42,847 nucleotides of DNA, taken from the NCBI GenBank assembly GCA_031264075.1, contig JAISEO010000048.1, positions 1 to 42,847 of the forward strand. The letters run 5' to 3'. The notes beneath the pieces were generated by a model, which ran no database searches, was not told the origin of the DNA, and worked only from the letters and a program-made list of their open reading frames with translations. This DNA is from Coriobacteriales bacterium (GTDB taxonomy: Bacteria; Actinomycetota; Coriobacteriia; Coriobacteriales; UBA8131). This document shows positions 1 through 7,725 of this stretch, piece after piece. The position numbers were made by a program, and so were the translations under genes. Within the stretch, counting starts at the first letter, position 1; each line of letters begins with the position of its first letter.

Positions 1-623
1 CATGGCCGCACTTCTTCAGGGTTGGCAATGAAGCCCTCGGTAGTGCCCGGCTCTCGTGCGGCGGGCGCGGGGTGGATAACAAGGTTGGGCAGGGTGTAGT
101 GCTCATCGGGCAGCGGAGCTATGGCGGCCAGGCTCCCGTAGGTATTCCTGAGCACGGTGATGTCGTCGAACTCCAACGCGCGCAGGGGGCAGGCCTCCAC
201 ACAAATGGGCTTCTTCTGCTCTTCAAGGCGGGCGTAGCAGCCATCGCATTTCGCGCTCGTGTGGGTAACCTCGCTGATGTGTGGCGCACCGTAGGGGCAG
301 GCCATCGTGCAGTAGCCGCAGCCGATGCACACCGTCTGATCGACCCTGACGATGCCGTTTTCCTCCTTGTGCATGGCACCCGTAGGACAGACGTACACGC
401 AGACCGCGAGGTTGCAGTGGTTGCACGACAGCGAGACGTGGTACATAAACGCGTCCTGGTGCCAGGCGCCATGCACATCCTGCTCCCACGAGCCGCCTTC
501 GTAGTCGTAGATACGACGATAGGTAAGCCTGCCTGTGAGATCATGGAAATCAATGCAGGCCAGCTGACAGGTCTTGCAGCCCGTACAACGCGAGGTGTCA
601 AAATAAAAGCCGTATTGGGTCAT
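1..623 (-). CDS. DmsB-like four-cluster ferredoxin subunit (second copy, 3' end outside window)
   Basis: Electron-transfer subunit of a DMSO-reductase-type molybdoenzyme, passing electrons from a membrane anchor to the catalytic subunit. The ORF track shows only shadows here, but the minus frame from the ATG at 623 reads MTQYGFYFDTSRCTGCKTC and stays open to the window edge (207 codons). Four cysteine clusters are visible: CTGCKTCQLAC, CNHCNLAVCVYVC, CIGCGYCTMAC and CDGC followed by PICVEAC, the DmsB/PhsB/NrfC pattern. It is a clear paralogue of the next gene (774..1394) and follows it on the same strand after 150 nt, so it is probably co-transcribed. A short hairpin (CTTTTC/GAAAAG) lies just before its start and no strong ribosome-binding site is seen. 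Whether it has its own catalytic subunit beyond the edge cannot be told. Family assignment is firm; the substrate is unknown. Confidence 0.9.
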   Translation of the reverse strand, partial: MTQYGFYFDTSRCTGCKTCQLACIDFHDLTGRLTYRRIYDYEGGSWEQDVHGAWHQDAFMYHVSLSCNHCNLAVCVYVCPTGAMHKEENGIVRVDQTVCIGCGYCTMACPYGAPHISEVTHTSAKCDGCYARLEEQKKPICVEACPLRALEFDDITVLRNTYGSLAAIAPLPDEHYTLPNLVIHPAPAAREPGTTEGFIANPEEVRP

Positions 624-679
624 ATCTTTTCCCGAGAAAAGGTTTTACCTGAGAGATAAGTGTACCCTTTAACAGAGCG

Positions 680-709
680 AGGGGCGTGCTTTGTAATCAG
701 TGCGCCCCT
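680..709 (-). repeat. Intergenic hairpin between the two dmsB copies
   Basis: AGGGGCG at 680-686 is the exact inverted complement of CGCCCCT at 703-709 with a 16-nt loop, in the 150-nt gap between the dmsB copies. There is no U-run after it on the minus strand, so it is not a canonical terminator. It could protect the mRNA 3' end or lower expression of the downstream copy. Confidence 0.3.
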
Positions 710-773
710 GTACTCATGTTTCGTTCAGTCACCCATGGGTCGACAAAGATGGAATAAACCGCTCACGACGCTC

Positions 774-1394
774 TCAGGCAACTTCTTTCATATTGGCTAC
801 AAATCCGCTTGCACTGGCCGGGCTCGTCGCGGCCGGAGCAGAGCTGATGACGAGATTGGGCCCGGTAGACGGCTCAGGTAGAGGTGGTATGAAGTCTACA
901 TCCCCATAACTGGAGCGTAGCGTCGCAATGTCATCAAGATCCAGCGCTCTGAGTGGGCACGCCTCCACACAGATGGGTTTTTTGCCCTCTGTGACGCGCT
1001 CCAGGCAACCATCGCACTTATTGACGATGCCTCGCTCAATGTCCATCTTGGGAACAGAGTACGGGCAGGCCGTTACGCAAAGCTCACAGTTGATGCAAAG
1101 CTCCAGATCGATGTAGACAAGGCCCGTGTCCTCGTCACGCAGTATCGCCTCTGCCGGGCATACCATCTGACAGGCGGGAGCCACACAGTGATTGCAGGCG
1201 GCGGAGACGTGGTACACAAAGCTGTCGGTTGTCCAGACACTACCCTCGCCCTGGGTCCATGTGCCTCCTTCGAAGTCATAGATTTTTCTGAACAGGGTCT
1301 CCGGTCCGAGATCCTTATAATCCTTGCACGCCAGCTCACAGGTCTTGCAGCCCGTGCAGCGGGAGCTGTCAAAATAAAATCCGTTCTGGGTCAT
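774..1394 (-). CDS. dmsB: DMSO-reductase-family iron-sulfur subunit B
   Basis: A 206-residue ferredoxin-type subunit that relays electrons through four 4Fe-4S clusters between a quinol-oxidising anchor and DmsA. Clusters are visible as CTGCKTCELAC (about residues 13-23), CNHCVAPACQMVC, CINCELCVTAC and CDGC...PICVEAC. The length equals the family norm. The ATG at 1394 is preceded by a strong purine-rich site (GGAAGGAAA). The gene begins 12 nt after dmsA on the same strand, so the two are one transcript. The C-terminal 40 residues (Ala/Pro/Ser-rich, ending NMKEVA) are not part of the cluster fold. The substrate cannot be read from this subunit. Related families (nitrate, tetrathionate, polysulfide reductase) use similar subunits, but DmsA and DmsC next to it favour the DMSO-reductase type. 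Confidence 0.92.
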   Translation of the reverse strand: MTQNGFYFDSSRCTGCKTCELACKDYKDLGPETLFRKIYDFEGGTWTQGEGSVWTTDSFVYHVSAACNHCVAPACQMVCPAEAILRDEDTGLVYIDLELCINCELCVTACPYSVPKMDIERGIVNKCDGCLERVTEGKKPICVEACPLRALDLDDIATLRSSYGDVDFIPPLPEPSTGPNLVISSAPAATSPASASGFVANMKEVA

Positions 1395-1406
1395 GGTGTT
1401 TCCTTC

Positions 1407-3842
1407 CTAAACCTTGACAATGGTTGCGATGGTATTATGTTGGGGGTTGGCCTTTGCGAGAGGGCTCGGATGATGAGAGGTCAAGGTGTTGATATTGCCT
1501 CCCTTATCCACTTTGTCGCCATTCATATCAGCGGCATGCCAGGCACCTTGAGAAATAGCCAGGCAGCCGGGTAATATCCGGGGAGTCACCTTTGCCTCGA
1601 TCTCTACTGTTCCTCGTGCGTTTGAAACTCTGGTTACATCACCGTTCTGTATACCACGGGTTTCTGCATCGAGGGGGTTGATCCAGACTTGCTGCCTGTT
1701 TGACTGCTTCAGCACGTCAACTGTACCAAAGCTCGAGTTGGCACGTCCTTTGAAGTGGAAGCCGGAAAGAACGAAGGGGAACTCCTCGCTCGTGCTTTCA
1801 TAGCTCTCGTAGCCAGGTGCATACACGGGAATCGGAGTAATGATATCAGCAGGATCATCGAATTCCCAGCTTGCGGCCATTTCTGCCAGTCTCGATGAGT
1901 AAATCTCGATCTTTCCCGAGGGTGTATCGATGGGATTGGCATCAGGATCTTCCCTGAAGTCAGTCAAGGCAGCGGAAATCGGGAGTTCCTGTTTGTACAC
2001 TCCCATGGCAACTCCCTCATCATATGTGGGGAGTTCCGGATCCTTTTCCCTCGCTTCCTCGTATATCTGCCTCACCCATTCCGACGAGGTCTTCCCTTCT
2101 GTATAGTCTTCTCGCAGGTCGAACTTTTCGGCAACATCTGCCAAGGCATCGAAGAAGGAACGGCTTTCAAAGGGAGGCTCGGCCACCTGTTGCCCAAAGA
2201 CAATGCCCTTGTAATACTGGAAGCCAGCATACATTCCGGTGATCGTCTCTATCTCCGCAAGATAGGTCTCCGGCAGGAGCAGGTCGGCATACTTGGCAGA
2301 CTCCGTCATGATAATCTCTGAGAGAACCAGAAACTCGCACTTGCTTTCGTCGATCAGAATATCGTGGGTCCGATTGATGTCTGAGTTCTGGTTGATAAGC
2401 CAATTGGCACCGGGCGCCCAGATGAACTTGATGCCTGTGTCAAGCTTATCCTTTCCCCGCACGCCATCGTGGAGTGCCGTGAGTTCAGCGCCTCGATCAA
2501 TCGCATCGAACCAACTGAAGAAACTGATCTGCGTCTTAACAGGGTTGTCACCGGTTGGGATACCAGAAGGATAACCAGCCACGGGAGAGATGCCGTCTCG
2601 TTCGCGCGATCCGGTATGCGTGCCAGGACGACCGATATTACCGGAAATAATGGGAACCATCGCGATGGCACGACAGGTATTCTCGCCATTGGAGTGACGC
2701 TGCGAACCCCAACCTTGACAGATATAGGCCGCTTTAGCATTGCCTATTTCGCGTGCCAACTCGTAGATTCTCTCGACAGGTATCTGTGTGATGGGAGAAG
2801 CCCACTCAGGAGTCTTGGCAACTCCGTCGTATCCTGTTCCCATGATATAGTCCTTATATGAGGAGTTCTGTGGAGCGCCTTCGGGCATTGTCTGCTCATC
2901 GTAGCCAATGCAGCATTTCTGCAGGAACTCTTCATCGGCAAAACCCTCTGCTATGAATACGTAACAAAGCGCGGAGGCAAGAGCAGCATCAGTACCGGGA
3001 CGAATAGGTATCCACTCGTCGGGAAACCCCGCTGAAGTATCGTTGAGACGATAGTCGATGTTGACGATCTTTGTACCGGAGGCACGGACCCAGGCAAGGT
3101 CGTAGCCAGCTCCCGCGCCACCCATACCGGTTCCACAGGGGTTATTTCCGAACATAACAACGAGATCCGCGTTTGCTGCCTCCCTCATTGGGGATCCCGC
3201 AAAGGGCACAGAAGCTCCGTAGGTGTAGGGAAGGGCCCCACTGAGCTGTGCGACCGAATAGTTGCCATAACAACTCAAATAACCGCCAAGCGCATTGAGC
3301 AAGCGTCCAATCGCCCTGGTTCTCACACCATAGCCCACATAGATTGCTTCGTTCCCGTAGGTATCTATGGTGTATTTGAGCTTTTCCGCAAGCAACTCGA
3401 TTGCTTCATCCCATGTTATCTGCTCAAACTCACCATCGCCTCGTTTCCCCACCCGCTTCATCGGATATTTCAACCGGTCCGGATCGTTGATCATGCGACG
3501 GCTTGATCTACCTTTCAGGCAGGCACGCAGCTGTAGATCCCCAAACTCTGGGCTCCCGGTGTTATCGCTTTCTACATAGGTTATCTCTCCGTCCAGGGTG
3601 TGATATTGAAGCGCACAGATGGCACCGCACCTTTCACAGTAGCTCCATATAACCTGCTCCGCGTTCTCCAAGCTTTCACCGCTTCCCGTGGCACCATCAT
3701 TCGCACAGGCATACAGCGAGCCCACCGCTCCGGCGCTTGCGACGGCCGCCGCCGCGGTGAGGGCCGAACCCTTGACAAAGCTGCGCCGGGTGAGCTCCCT
3801 CACTTCCTTCTCCTTGCTCCTGCCAATCTTCTTGTGACTCAT
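1407..3842 (-). CDS. dmsA: Molybdopterin-dependent DMSO-reductase-family catalytic subunit, Tat-exported
   Basis: The catalytic subunit of a respiratory oxidoreductase carrying a bis-molybdopterin-guanine-dinucleotide cofactor and one 4Fe-4S cluster. The N-terminus has a twin-arginine signal (TRRSFVKG at about 18-25, then an Ala-rich stretch), so the folded enzyme is exported. The cluster ligands C69, C72, C76 and C108 are visible (CERCGAIC and RACLKG). The molybdenum ligand is probably Ser196 in YGNYSVAQL, as in DmsA. The last 120 residues form the pterin-dinucleotide-binding domain. The 811 residues match the family. The ATG at 3842 has a GGAAGGAG site about 6 nt upstream. It is followed closely by dmsB, but dmsC lies 1 kb upstream beyond an opposing toxin-antitoxin pair, so dmsA probably has its own promoter. 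Coriobacterial members of this family act on many substrates, so DMSO itself is only a guess. Confidence 0.9.
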   Translation of the reverse strand: MSHKKIGRSKEKEVRELTRRSFVKGSALTAAAAVASAGAVGSLYACANDGATGSGESLENAEQVIWSYCERCGAICALQYHTLDGEITYVESDNTGSPEFGDLQLRACLKGRSSRRMINDPDRLKYPMKRVGKRGDGEFEQITWDEAIELLAEKLKYTIDTYGNEAIYVGYGVRTRAIGRLLNALGGYLSCYGNYSVAQLSGALPYTYGASVPFAGSPMREAANADLVVMFGNNPCGTGMGGAGAGYDLAWVRASGTKIVNIDYRLNDTSAGFPDEWIPIRPGTDAALASALCYVFIAEGFADEEFLQKCCIGYDEQTMPEGAPQNSSYKDYIMGTGYDGVAKTPEWASPITQIPVERIYELAREIGNAKAAYICQGWGSQRHSNGENTCRAIAMVPIISGNIGRPGTHTGSRERDGISPVAGYPSGIPTGDNPVKTQISFFSWFDAIDRGAELTALHDGVRGKDKLDTGIKFIWAPGANWLINQNSDINRTHDILIDESKCEFLVLSEIIMTESAKYADLLLPETYLAEIETITGMYAGFQYYKGIVFGQQVAEPPFESRSFFDALADVAEKFDLREDYTEGKTSSEWVRQIYEEAREKDPELPTYDEGVAMGVYKQELPISAALTDFREDPDANPIDTPSGKIEIYSSRLAEMAASWEFDDPADIITPIPVYAPGYESYESTSEEFPFVLSGFHFKGRANSSFGTVDVLKQSNRQQVWINPLDAETRGIQNGDVTRVSNARGTVEIEAKVTPRILPGCLAISQGAWHAADMNGDKVDKGGNINTLTSHHPSPLAKANPQHNTIATIVKV

Positions 3843-3990
3843 ACCATGCTCCTTCCGAGTCGTTTTGCCAACGGCTTCCTTCGAGCCGCTTGCCTACGAT
3901 CCAACAGTCTAAGGAGCAGCGCGAAACACGCGTCACATAACTTGGGTGAAATCTCCACAATCTTGCAGAAAGGCCCATTGTCTGTTACCA

Positions 3991-4020
3991 TTTCAAAAAA
4001 ATTATTGTTTATATTATATT
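3991..4020 (+). promoter_or_regulatory. AT-rich promoter candidate for the AbrB/PIN toxin-antitoxin pair
   Basis: TTTCAA at 3991 and TATATT at 4015 are 18 nt apart in a very AT-rich block, 24 nt before the antitoxin ATG. The neighbouring DNA is far richer in GC. The -35 match is weak and other pairings are possible in this AT-rich run. Confidence 0.3.
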
Positions 4021-4043
4021 TACGAGATTGGAGGATGATACAG

Positions 4044-4310
4044 ATGGATGCGGCAATGGACACCTCAAAGGTCACCTCAAATGGCCAGGTCACAATACCC
4101 ATTGACTTTCGAAAGCTCTTGCATGTCAAACCGGGAAATAAGGTTCTCTTCTTCCAACGTGACAACGGCGATGTCGTTATCGAGAATGCCTCTGTCTCGG
4201 CAATTAAAAAGGCACAGATGGCCTTCTCTGGCGCTGCAGAGGATTTTGGCTACAAGACCGAGGAAGATGTTCTGGACGATATCATGCGTTTGCGCTACGA
4301 GAAGCAATAA
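4044..4310 (+). CDS. AbrB/MazE-type antitoxin
   Basis: An 88-residue protein with an N-terminal swapped-hairpin AbrB/SpoVT DNA-binding domain: the segment SKVTSNGQVTIPIDFRKLL followed by PGNKVLFF is diagnostic. The C-terminal half (about residues 55-88, helical, YKTEEDVLDDIMRLRYEKQ) would wrap and block the partner toxin. The ORF track starts at 3600, but GGAGG at 4030-4034 sits 9 nt before the ATG at 4044, which also starts exactly at the domain. The partner PIN gene begins 2 nt after the stop. Such antitoxins normally repress their own promoter, and the AT-rich leader is a likely operator. GC content is clearly lower than in the surrounding genes, suggesting horizontal arrival. Antitoxin role is inferred from the pairing and the fold. 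Confidence 0.85.
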   Translation: MDAAMDTSKVTSNGQVTIPIDFRKLLHVKPGNKVLFFQRDNGDVVIENASVSAIKKAQMAFSGAAEDFGYKTEEDVLDDIMRLRYEKQ

Positions 4311-4312
4311 TT

Positions 4313-4711
4313 ATGAAGGTGATGATAGACACTAACGTCTTCGTATCTACATTAATGTTTCCCGATTCAATTCCTGCAAAGGCAATACTCAAAGTTGCCG
4401 AGAATCATGAATTGGTGCTATGCGACTATATTGTCGAAGAGTTGCAGAGAATAATCAGTGCAAAGCGGCCGGATCTCTTACCTGATTTAGACATCCTTCT
4501 CAATGAGCTGAGCTATAAACTTGCAACCCCATCAATCAAAGCTACTGCACATTCCATGAGTGATCCAAAGGATACTCCTATACTTAATGCAGCCATTGCC
4601 AGCGATGTTGATTGTATTATCAGCGGAGACAAGCATTTCCTTCAACTTGATAGGACAAAGCCCCGTACAATTTCACCTGCTGATTTCTTAGGACTATGTT
4701 CACCCATCTAA
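4313..4711 (+). CDS. PIN-domain toxin (COG1569-type ribonuclease)
   Basis: A 132-residue PIN-domain protein, expected to be a Mg-dependent ribonuclease toxin. Acidic metal ligands are visible: D7 in MIDTNVFVS, an acidic residue in YIVEELQR, and the pair in SDPKDTPILNAAIASDVDCIISGDKHF, where the final GDKHF is typical of this subgroup. The length fits a single domain. It starts 2 nt after the antitoxin stop, so the pair is translationally coupled. No separate ribosome-binding site is needed. It is low in GC and oriented against the flanking dms genes. The target RNA is unknown. Confidence 0.87.
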   Translation: MKVMIDTNVFVSTLMFPDSIPAKAILKVAENHELVLCDYIVEELQRIISAKRPDLLPDLDILLNELSYKLATPSIKATAHSMSDPKDTPILNAAIASDVDCIISGDKHFLQLDRTKPRTISPADFLGLCSPI

Positions 4712-4800
4712 CGAATGCTGATCAACGAGTTTGATGTGACACAATAAGCAGCATTGTAAAAATGCGGGAGCGAAAGTCTTTTATTGTTGCTTTGAGCCTG

Positions 4801-5754
4801 CTACAACCCCACAGTCATGAGCAGATGATAGAAACCAACACGCATCAGCGCAACACCGGCCAGCATAAGGACTGCTCCCGCGAGCGTGGGTCCGAGGCGC
4901 AGCGTCTTTTTGCGAAGAAGGGGCGCGGCGGTAATCACAATGCCAAAGGCGCCCAGAACGCCGTAGCAGACAATACCCCACCCATACCAGGGCACGAGAC
5001 CGTCGGCGGTGCCAAATGAGTTGCTGAAGTACGGGAGCTCCGTGTTCTGCAAACCAAAGACGATAAGCGAGGCCGCAAACGCCAGACTACTCACCACCAG
5101 AAGTATGCGGAGGAACACGAGAAACGGGGGCGACAGGGGCGCCTTGTTCCCTTCGTTCACCAGCACCTCTTCCCCTGGCAAAGCCTCTGCGTGTGGCAAC
5201 ACCTCTTCTCTTTTCAGACCCTTTCCGCTCTGCACGACACCTGCGTTTGGCACCAGCGCTCCCCTCTTGCGCGTCTTAGCCCGATAGAAGGCCCGCGCAC
5301 AGGCACAGGTCGCAATGGCGAGCAGCGGGCCCGAACTCAGTGCCATGCACCACAGGCCGTAGGGGACCAGTTCGCTGTTCCACGGGGGGATGGTGGGTAT
5401 CGCGTACACGATGCTGATCATCGACACGAGCCAGAGCGCCGTGACACACGCGAGAAAGAGCCATACCCGGCACACGGCTACCGGCGGCTTCTTCCTGCTG
5501 AATGAGGCCAGCCAGTAGAGCCCGGCCAGCACGAGGAACCCGAGCGCGCTCATGACCTCATTGGAAAGCGGCGAGCGCCCCCAGCCGGCAAACACATAGA
5601 GCGCGTTGCCCGGCGTGCCCAGGTGCGTGGCCGAGGCAACCAGGCCCACCATGCACACGGCCAGCGGCGCGATGAGCCAGTGTTCGAGGTGCTCTGCCCC
5701 GTCGCTCCGCTCGCCCTTCCACATGACGAGAACGGCGAGGCAGACAAAGGCCAC
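4801..5754 (-). CDS. dmsC: DmsC-like membrane anchor subunit (start codon uncertain)
   Basis: The quinol-oxidising membrane anchor of a DMSO-reductase-type complex, with about eight hydrophobic segments separated by short charged loops. The motif HLGTPGNALYVFAGWGRSPLSNEV near the N-terminus is characteristic of DmsC. The coordinates use the only canonical in-frame start (GTG at 5754), which lacks a ribosome-binding site and cuts into the first membrane helix. The same frame reads on upstream as ALGTDINIALTLFTTLAPSGA, the expected DmsC N-terminus, back to a TGA at 5818-5820, with no ATG, GTG or TTG. A CTG at 5812-5814, three nt after AGGTGA, is a possible start giving 337 residues. It stands apart from dmsA, separated by the opposing toxin-antitoxin pair. 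A poorly conserved loop at about residues 160-200 is charged. The anchor role is firm; the start is not. Confidence 0.87.
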   Translation of the reverse strand: MAFVCLAVLVMWKGERSDGAEHLEHWLIAPLAVCMVGLVASATHLGTPGNALYVFAGWGRSPLSNEVMSALGFLVLAGLYWLASFSRKKPPVAVCRVWLFLACVTALWLVSMISIVYAIPTIPPWNSELVPYGLWCMALSSGPLLAIATCACARAFYRAKTRKRGALVPNAGVVQSGKGLKREEVLPHAEALPGEEVLVNEGNKAPLSPPFLVFLRILLVVSSLAFAASLIVFGLQNTELPYFSNSFGTADGLVPWYGWGIVCYGVLGAFGIVITAAPLLRKKTLRLGPTLAGAVLMLAGVALMRVGFYHLLMTVGL

Positions 5755-5881
5755 GGCACCCGAGGGTGCCAGCGTGGTAAACAGGGTCAGGGCTATGTTG
5801 ATGTCGGTACCCAGGGCTCACCTGCTGTCGTATCTCTTGAAGAAGCTGTGGACGTTTTTCTCGCATACCAGAGTAGCGTAC

Positions 5882-5939
5882 CCGGAGGATTGCCGTGCCT
5901 ATCACATAAGTCATGTGAATCCTCCGGACAAAGGATTGC
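5882..5939. promoter_or_regulatory. Nested inverted repeat, candidate operator between dmsC and the LuxR regulator
   Basis: CCGGAGGATT (5882-5891) and AATCCTCCGG (5918-5927) are perfect 10-bp inverted arms. Between them TCACAT (5902-5907) and ATGTGA (5913-5918) form a second inverted pair. A further AGGATTGC copy lies at 5932-5939, repeating 5886-5893. The element occupies the divergent gap between dmsC and the regulator gene and abuts the probable regulator promoter, so binding by the LuxR protein would control both directions. Binding is inferred from position and symmetry only. Confidence 0.5.
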
Positions 5940-5945
5940 TACACT
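5937..5945 (+). promoter_or_regulatory. Extended -10 promoter candidate for the LuxR regulator gene
   Basis: TGCTACACT gives an extended -10 (TGn plus TACACT) about 70 nt before the chosen ATG. No good -35 is seen, which fits an activator-dependent or extended -10 promoter. It directly follows the inverted repeat. Confidence 0.35.
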
Positions 5946-6014
5946 ACCACCGTGTGTTGTATGGGCAAGCAGAAAACCCGGGAGAGAAGCCAAGGGAGAA
6001 AGCCAGAGCGTGCC

Positions 6015-7580
6015 ATGATCCTGCGCCTGTTCCAACCAAATAGTGCGTCGTTTGGCTACGGCCTCTTCCTCGCGCTCAATGCCACGTCGGTCTGGGGAGG
6101 CGGGTTTCCGCTGCTGCCGATGGAGTTTCAGACCTTCAGCCTGCTTACCCGCTTCTTTCTCGTGCAGTCAACGGCCTTTGGCGTGGCACTGCTCATCTGC
6201 CTGCTCGGTGCCTGGTACTATCCCCGCCTCACGCAGCGGATGCCCATTCTCGGCTGCGTCGCCCTGCTGTTTCTGGGTTCGCTCAGCCTCATCGCTCCCC
6301 TCTACCTGCCCGAGTATATGTCTCCGCTCGTTACCGTGGGAGGACTGTTTCTGGGAGTGGGGAGCGCGCTCTTCTTTGTGCTGTGGCAGCGGGTCTTTGC
6401 CGCCCAGGATGCCGACGAGGGCAAGCTCAACCTCATCATCGGCACGGGGTATTCGGCGCTGCTCTACACCATACTGCATGTCATCCCCCTGGCGGTGGCC
6501 GCCTTTATGATAGCCTTCATCTTCATCCCGCTGGTGGGGCTCTGCCTCATCCTCGCAACGCGCCAAATAGACTACCGCCAGCCCATGTTTGAGGATGTGC
6601 CGCGGCTGAACGCGCCGGTGTACCGCCAAACGGTGAGGAACCAGTGGCGGAGCGCGCTCTGCGTGGGCTGCTTCGGCTTCATGAGCGGCATTGCCCGCGC
6701 GCTGGCCCTCGTGGACCCGTCCATGGGAACGATAGTCAACTTCGTCTCCATGGCCGGTGCCCTGATATCGGCGCTCGTGCTCATCTTCCTCTGGACACGC
6801 TACACCTTCACCTTTAACACCGTGCTCAGCTTCCGCACGATATTCCCACTCATCGTGACCAGCTTCCTCATCCTCCCCTTTCTGACGGGCTTTGGGCTCA
6901 GGCTGTTTGCGGGCCTCATGTATATGTTCTTCATCTTCGCGAGCATGATCATGATGATCCAGTGCGCCCAGACCTCGCGTGACTACGGCATCAGCCCCTT
7001 CTTTATCTACAGTTTCTTTGGCATGATAAGTTTCATGCTGCAAAGCCTGGGTTTCCTCATCGGCAACCTGAGCGCGCCGGCCATAGAACCCGGCTTTGCG
7101 GAGCTGAGCATCATCGCGCTCTTCTCTGTGTGGTTCCTCGCCATGACCCTCTACCTCGTGCGCGGGCATCTCAGGGGAAGTGCCGTTGCCGAGTTGGATT
7201 ACTCCCGAGCTGGCGGCGTTGAGTTTCTTGCCCTGGAACAGGCTCCCGCTGCTGCCCTGTCCGAGCTTGATTTTGCGGAGCATGTGGCTTCTCCAGAAGT
7301 TACTGGGCCAGAGGCTGCGCACAACGACCGGCACTTCCGCGACCGCGTCTCAAAGCTGTGCCTGCTGCTGGCAAAGCAGTACCGCCTTACGGCGCGGGAG
7401 ACCGAGGTCATGGAGTTGCTCGCCCGCGGCAACAGCGTCGCCCATATTGCCAAGACCCTGATAGTGAGCGAAAATACCATCAGGACCCACAGCAAGCGCC
7501 TCTATGTTAAGCTCAATATCCACAAACGACAGGATCTCCTCGTACGGCTGGATGAGATCGACGAGACGATGCGGCACTAG
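6015..7580 (+). CDS. Membrane-bound LuxR-type transcriptional regulator
   Basis: A 521-residue regulator with about 12 hydrophobic segments (roughly residues 10-390) followed by a linker and a C-terminal LuxR winged-free helix-turn-helix (LTARETEVMELLARG...SENTIRTHSKRLYVKLNI, about 445-505). Proteins with this arrangement are abundant in Eggerthellaceae, usually beside respiratory oxidoreductase genes that they are thought to control. The ATG at 6015 was preferred over 5952 because the upstream 21 residues are polar and basic and the membrane domain starts soon after; an AGGGAGAA lies 14 nt upstream, rather far. It is divergent from dmsC with a nested inverted repeat between. It probably senses a small molecule at the membrane and regulates the dms genes, which is inference. 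Confidence 0.85.
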   Translation: MILRLFQPNSASFGYGLFLALNATSVWGGGFPLLPMEFQTFSLLTRFFLVQSTAFGVALLICLLGAWYYPRLTQRMPILGCVALLFLGSLSLIAPLYLPEYMSPLVTVGGLFLGVGSALFFVLWQRVFAAQDADEGKLNLIIGTGYSALLYTILHVIPLAVAAFMIAFIFIPLVGLCLILATRQIDYRQPMFEDVPRLNAPVYRQTVRNQWRSALCVGCFGFMSGIARALALVDPSMGTIVNFVSMAGALISALVLIFLWTRYTFTFNTVLSFRTIFPLIVTSFLILPFLTGFGLRLFAGLMYMFFIFASMIMMIQCAQTSRDYGISPFFIYSFFGMISFMLQSLGFLIGNLSAPAIEPGFAELSIIALFSVWFLAMTLYLVRGHLRGSAVAELDYSRAGGVEFLALEQAPAAALSELDFAEHVASPEVTGPEAAHNDRHFRDRVSKLCLLLAKQYRLTARETEVMELLARGNSVAHIAKTLIVSENTIRTHSKRLYVKLNIHKRQDLLVRLDEIDETMRH

Positions 7581-7725
7581 AACGCAGAAGCACGTATGAG
7601 AGCAAAGGGCGTGTTGATGCATGAGAGAAAGTATGCGATGGCGCCCGACAGAACGAATATGCGAAGAACGGGATGATTGACAGGCGGCGTTACCGGATGA
7701 GAATCCACAAGCTAAGGAGAAGGCT

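Noticed and set aside
6168-7334. 388-residue minus-strand ORF opposite the LuxR gene
   Set aside because: His/Glu/Arg-rich antisense artefact; the plus strand has the LuxR motif and membrane helices.
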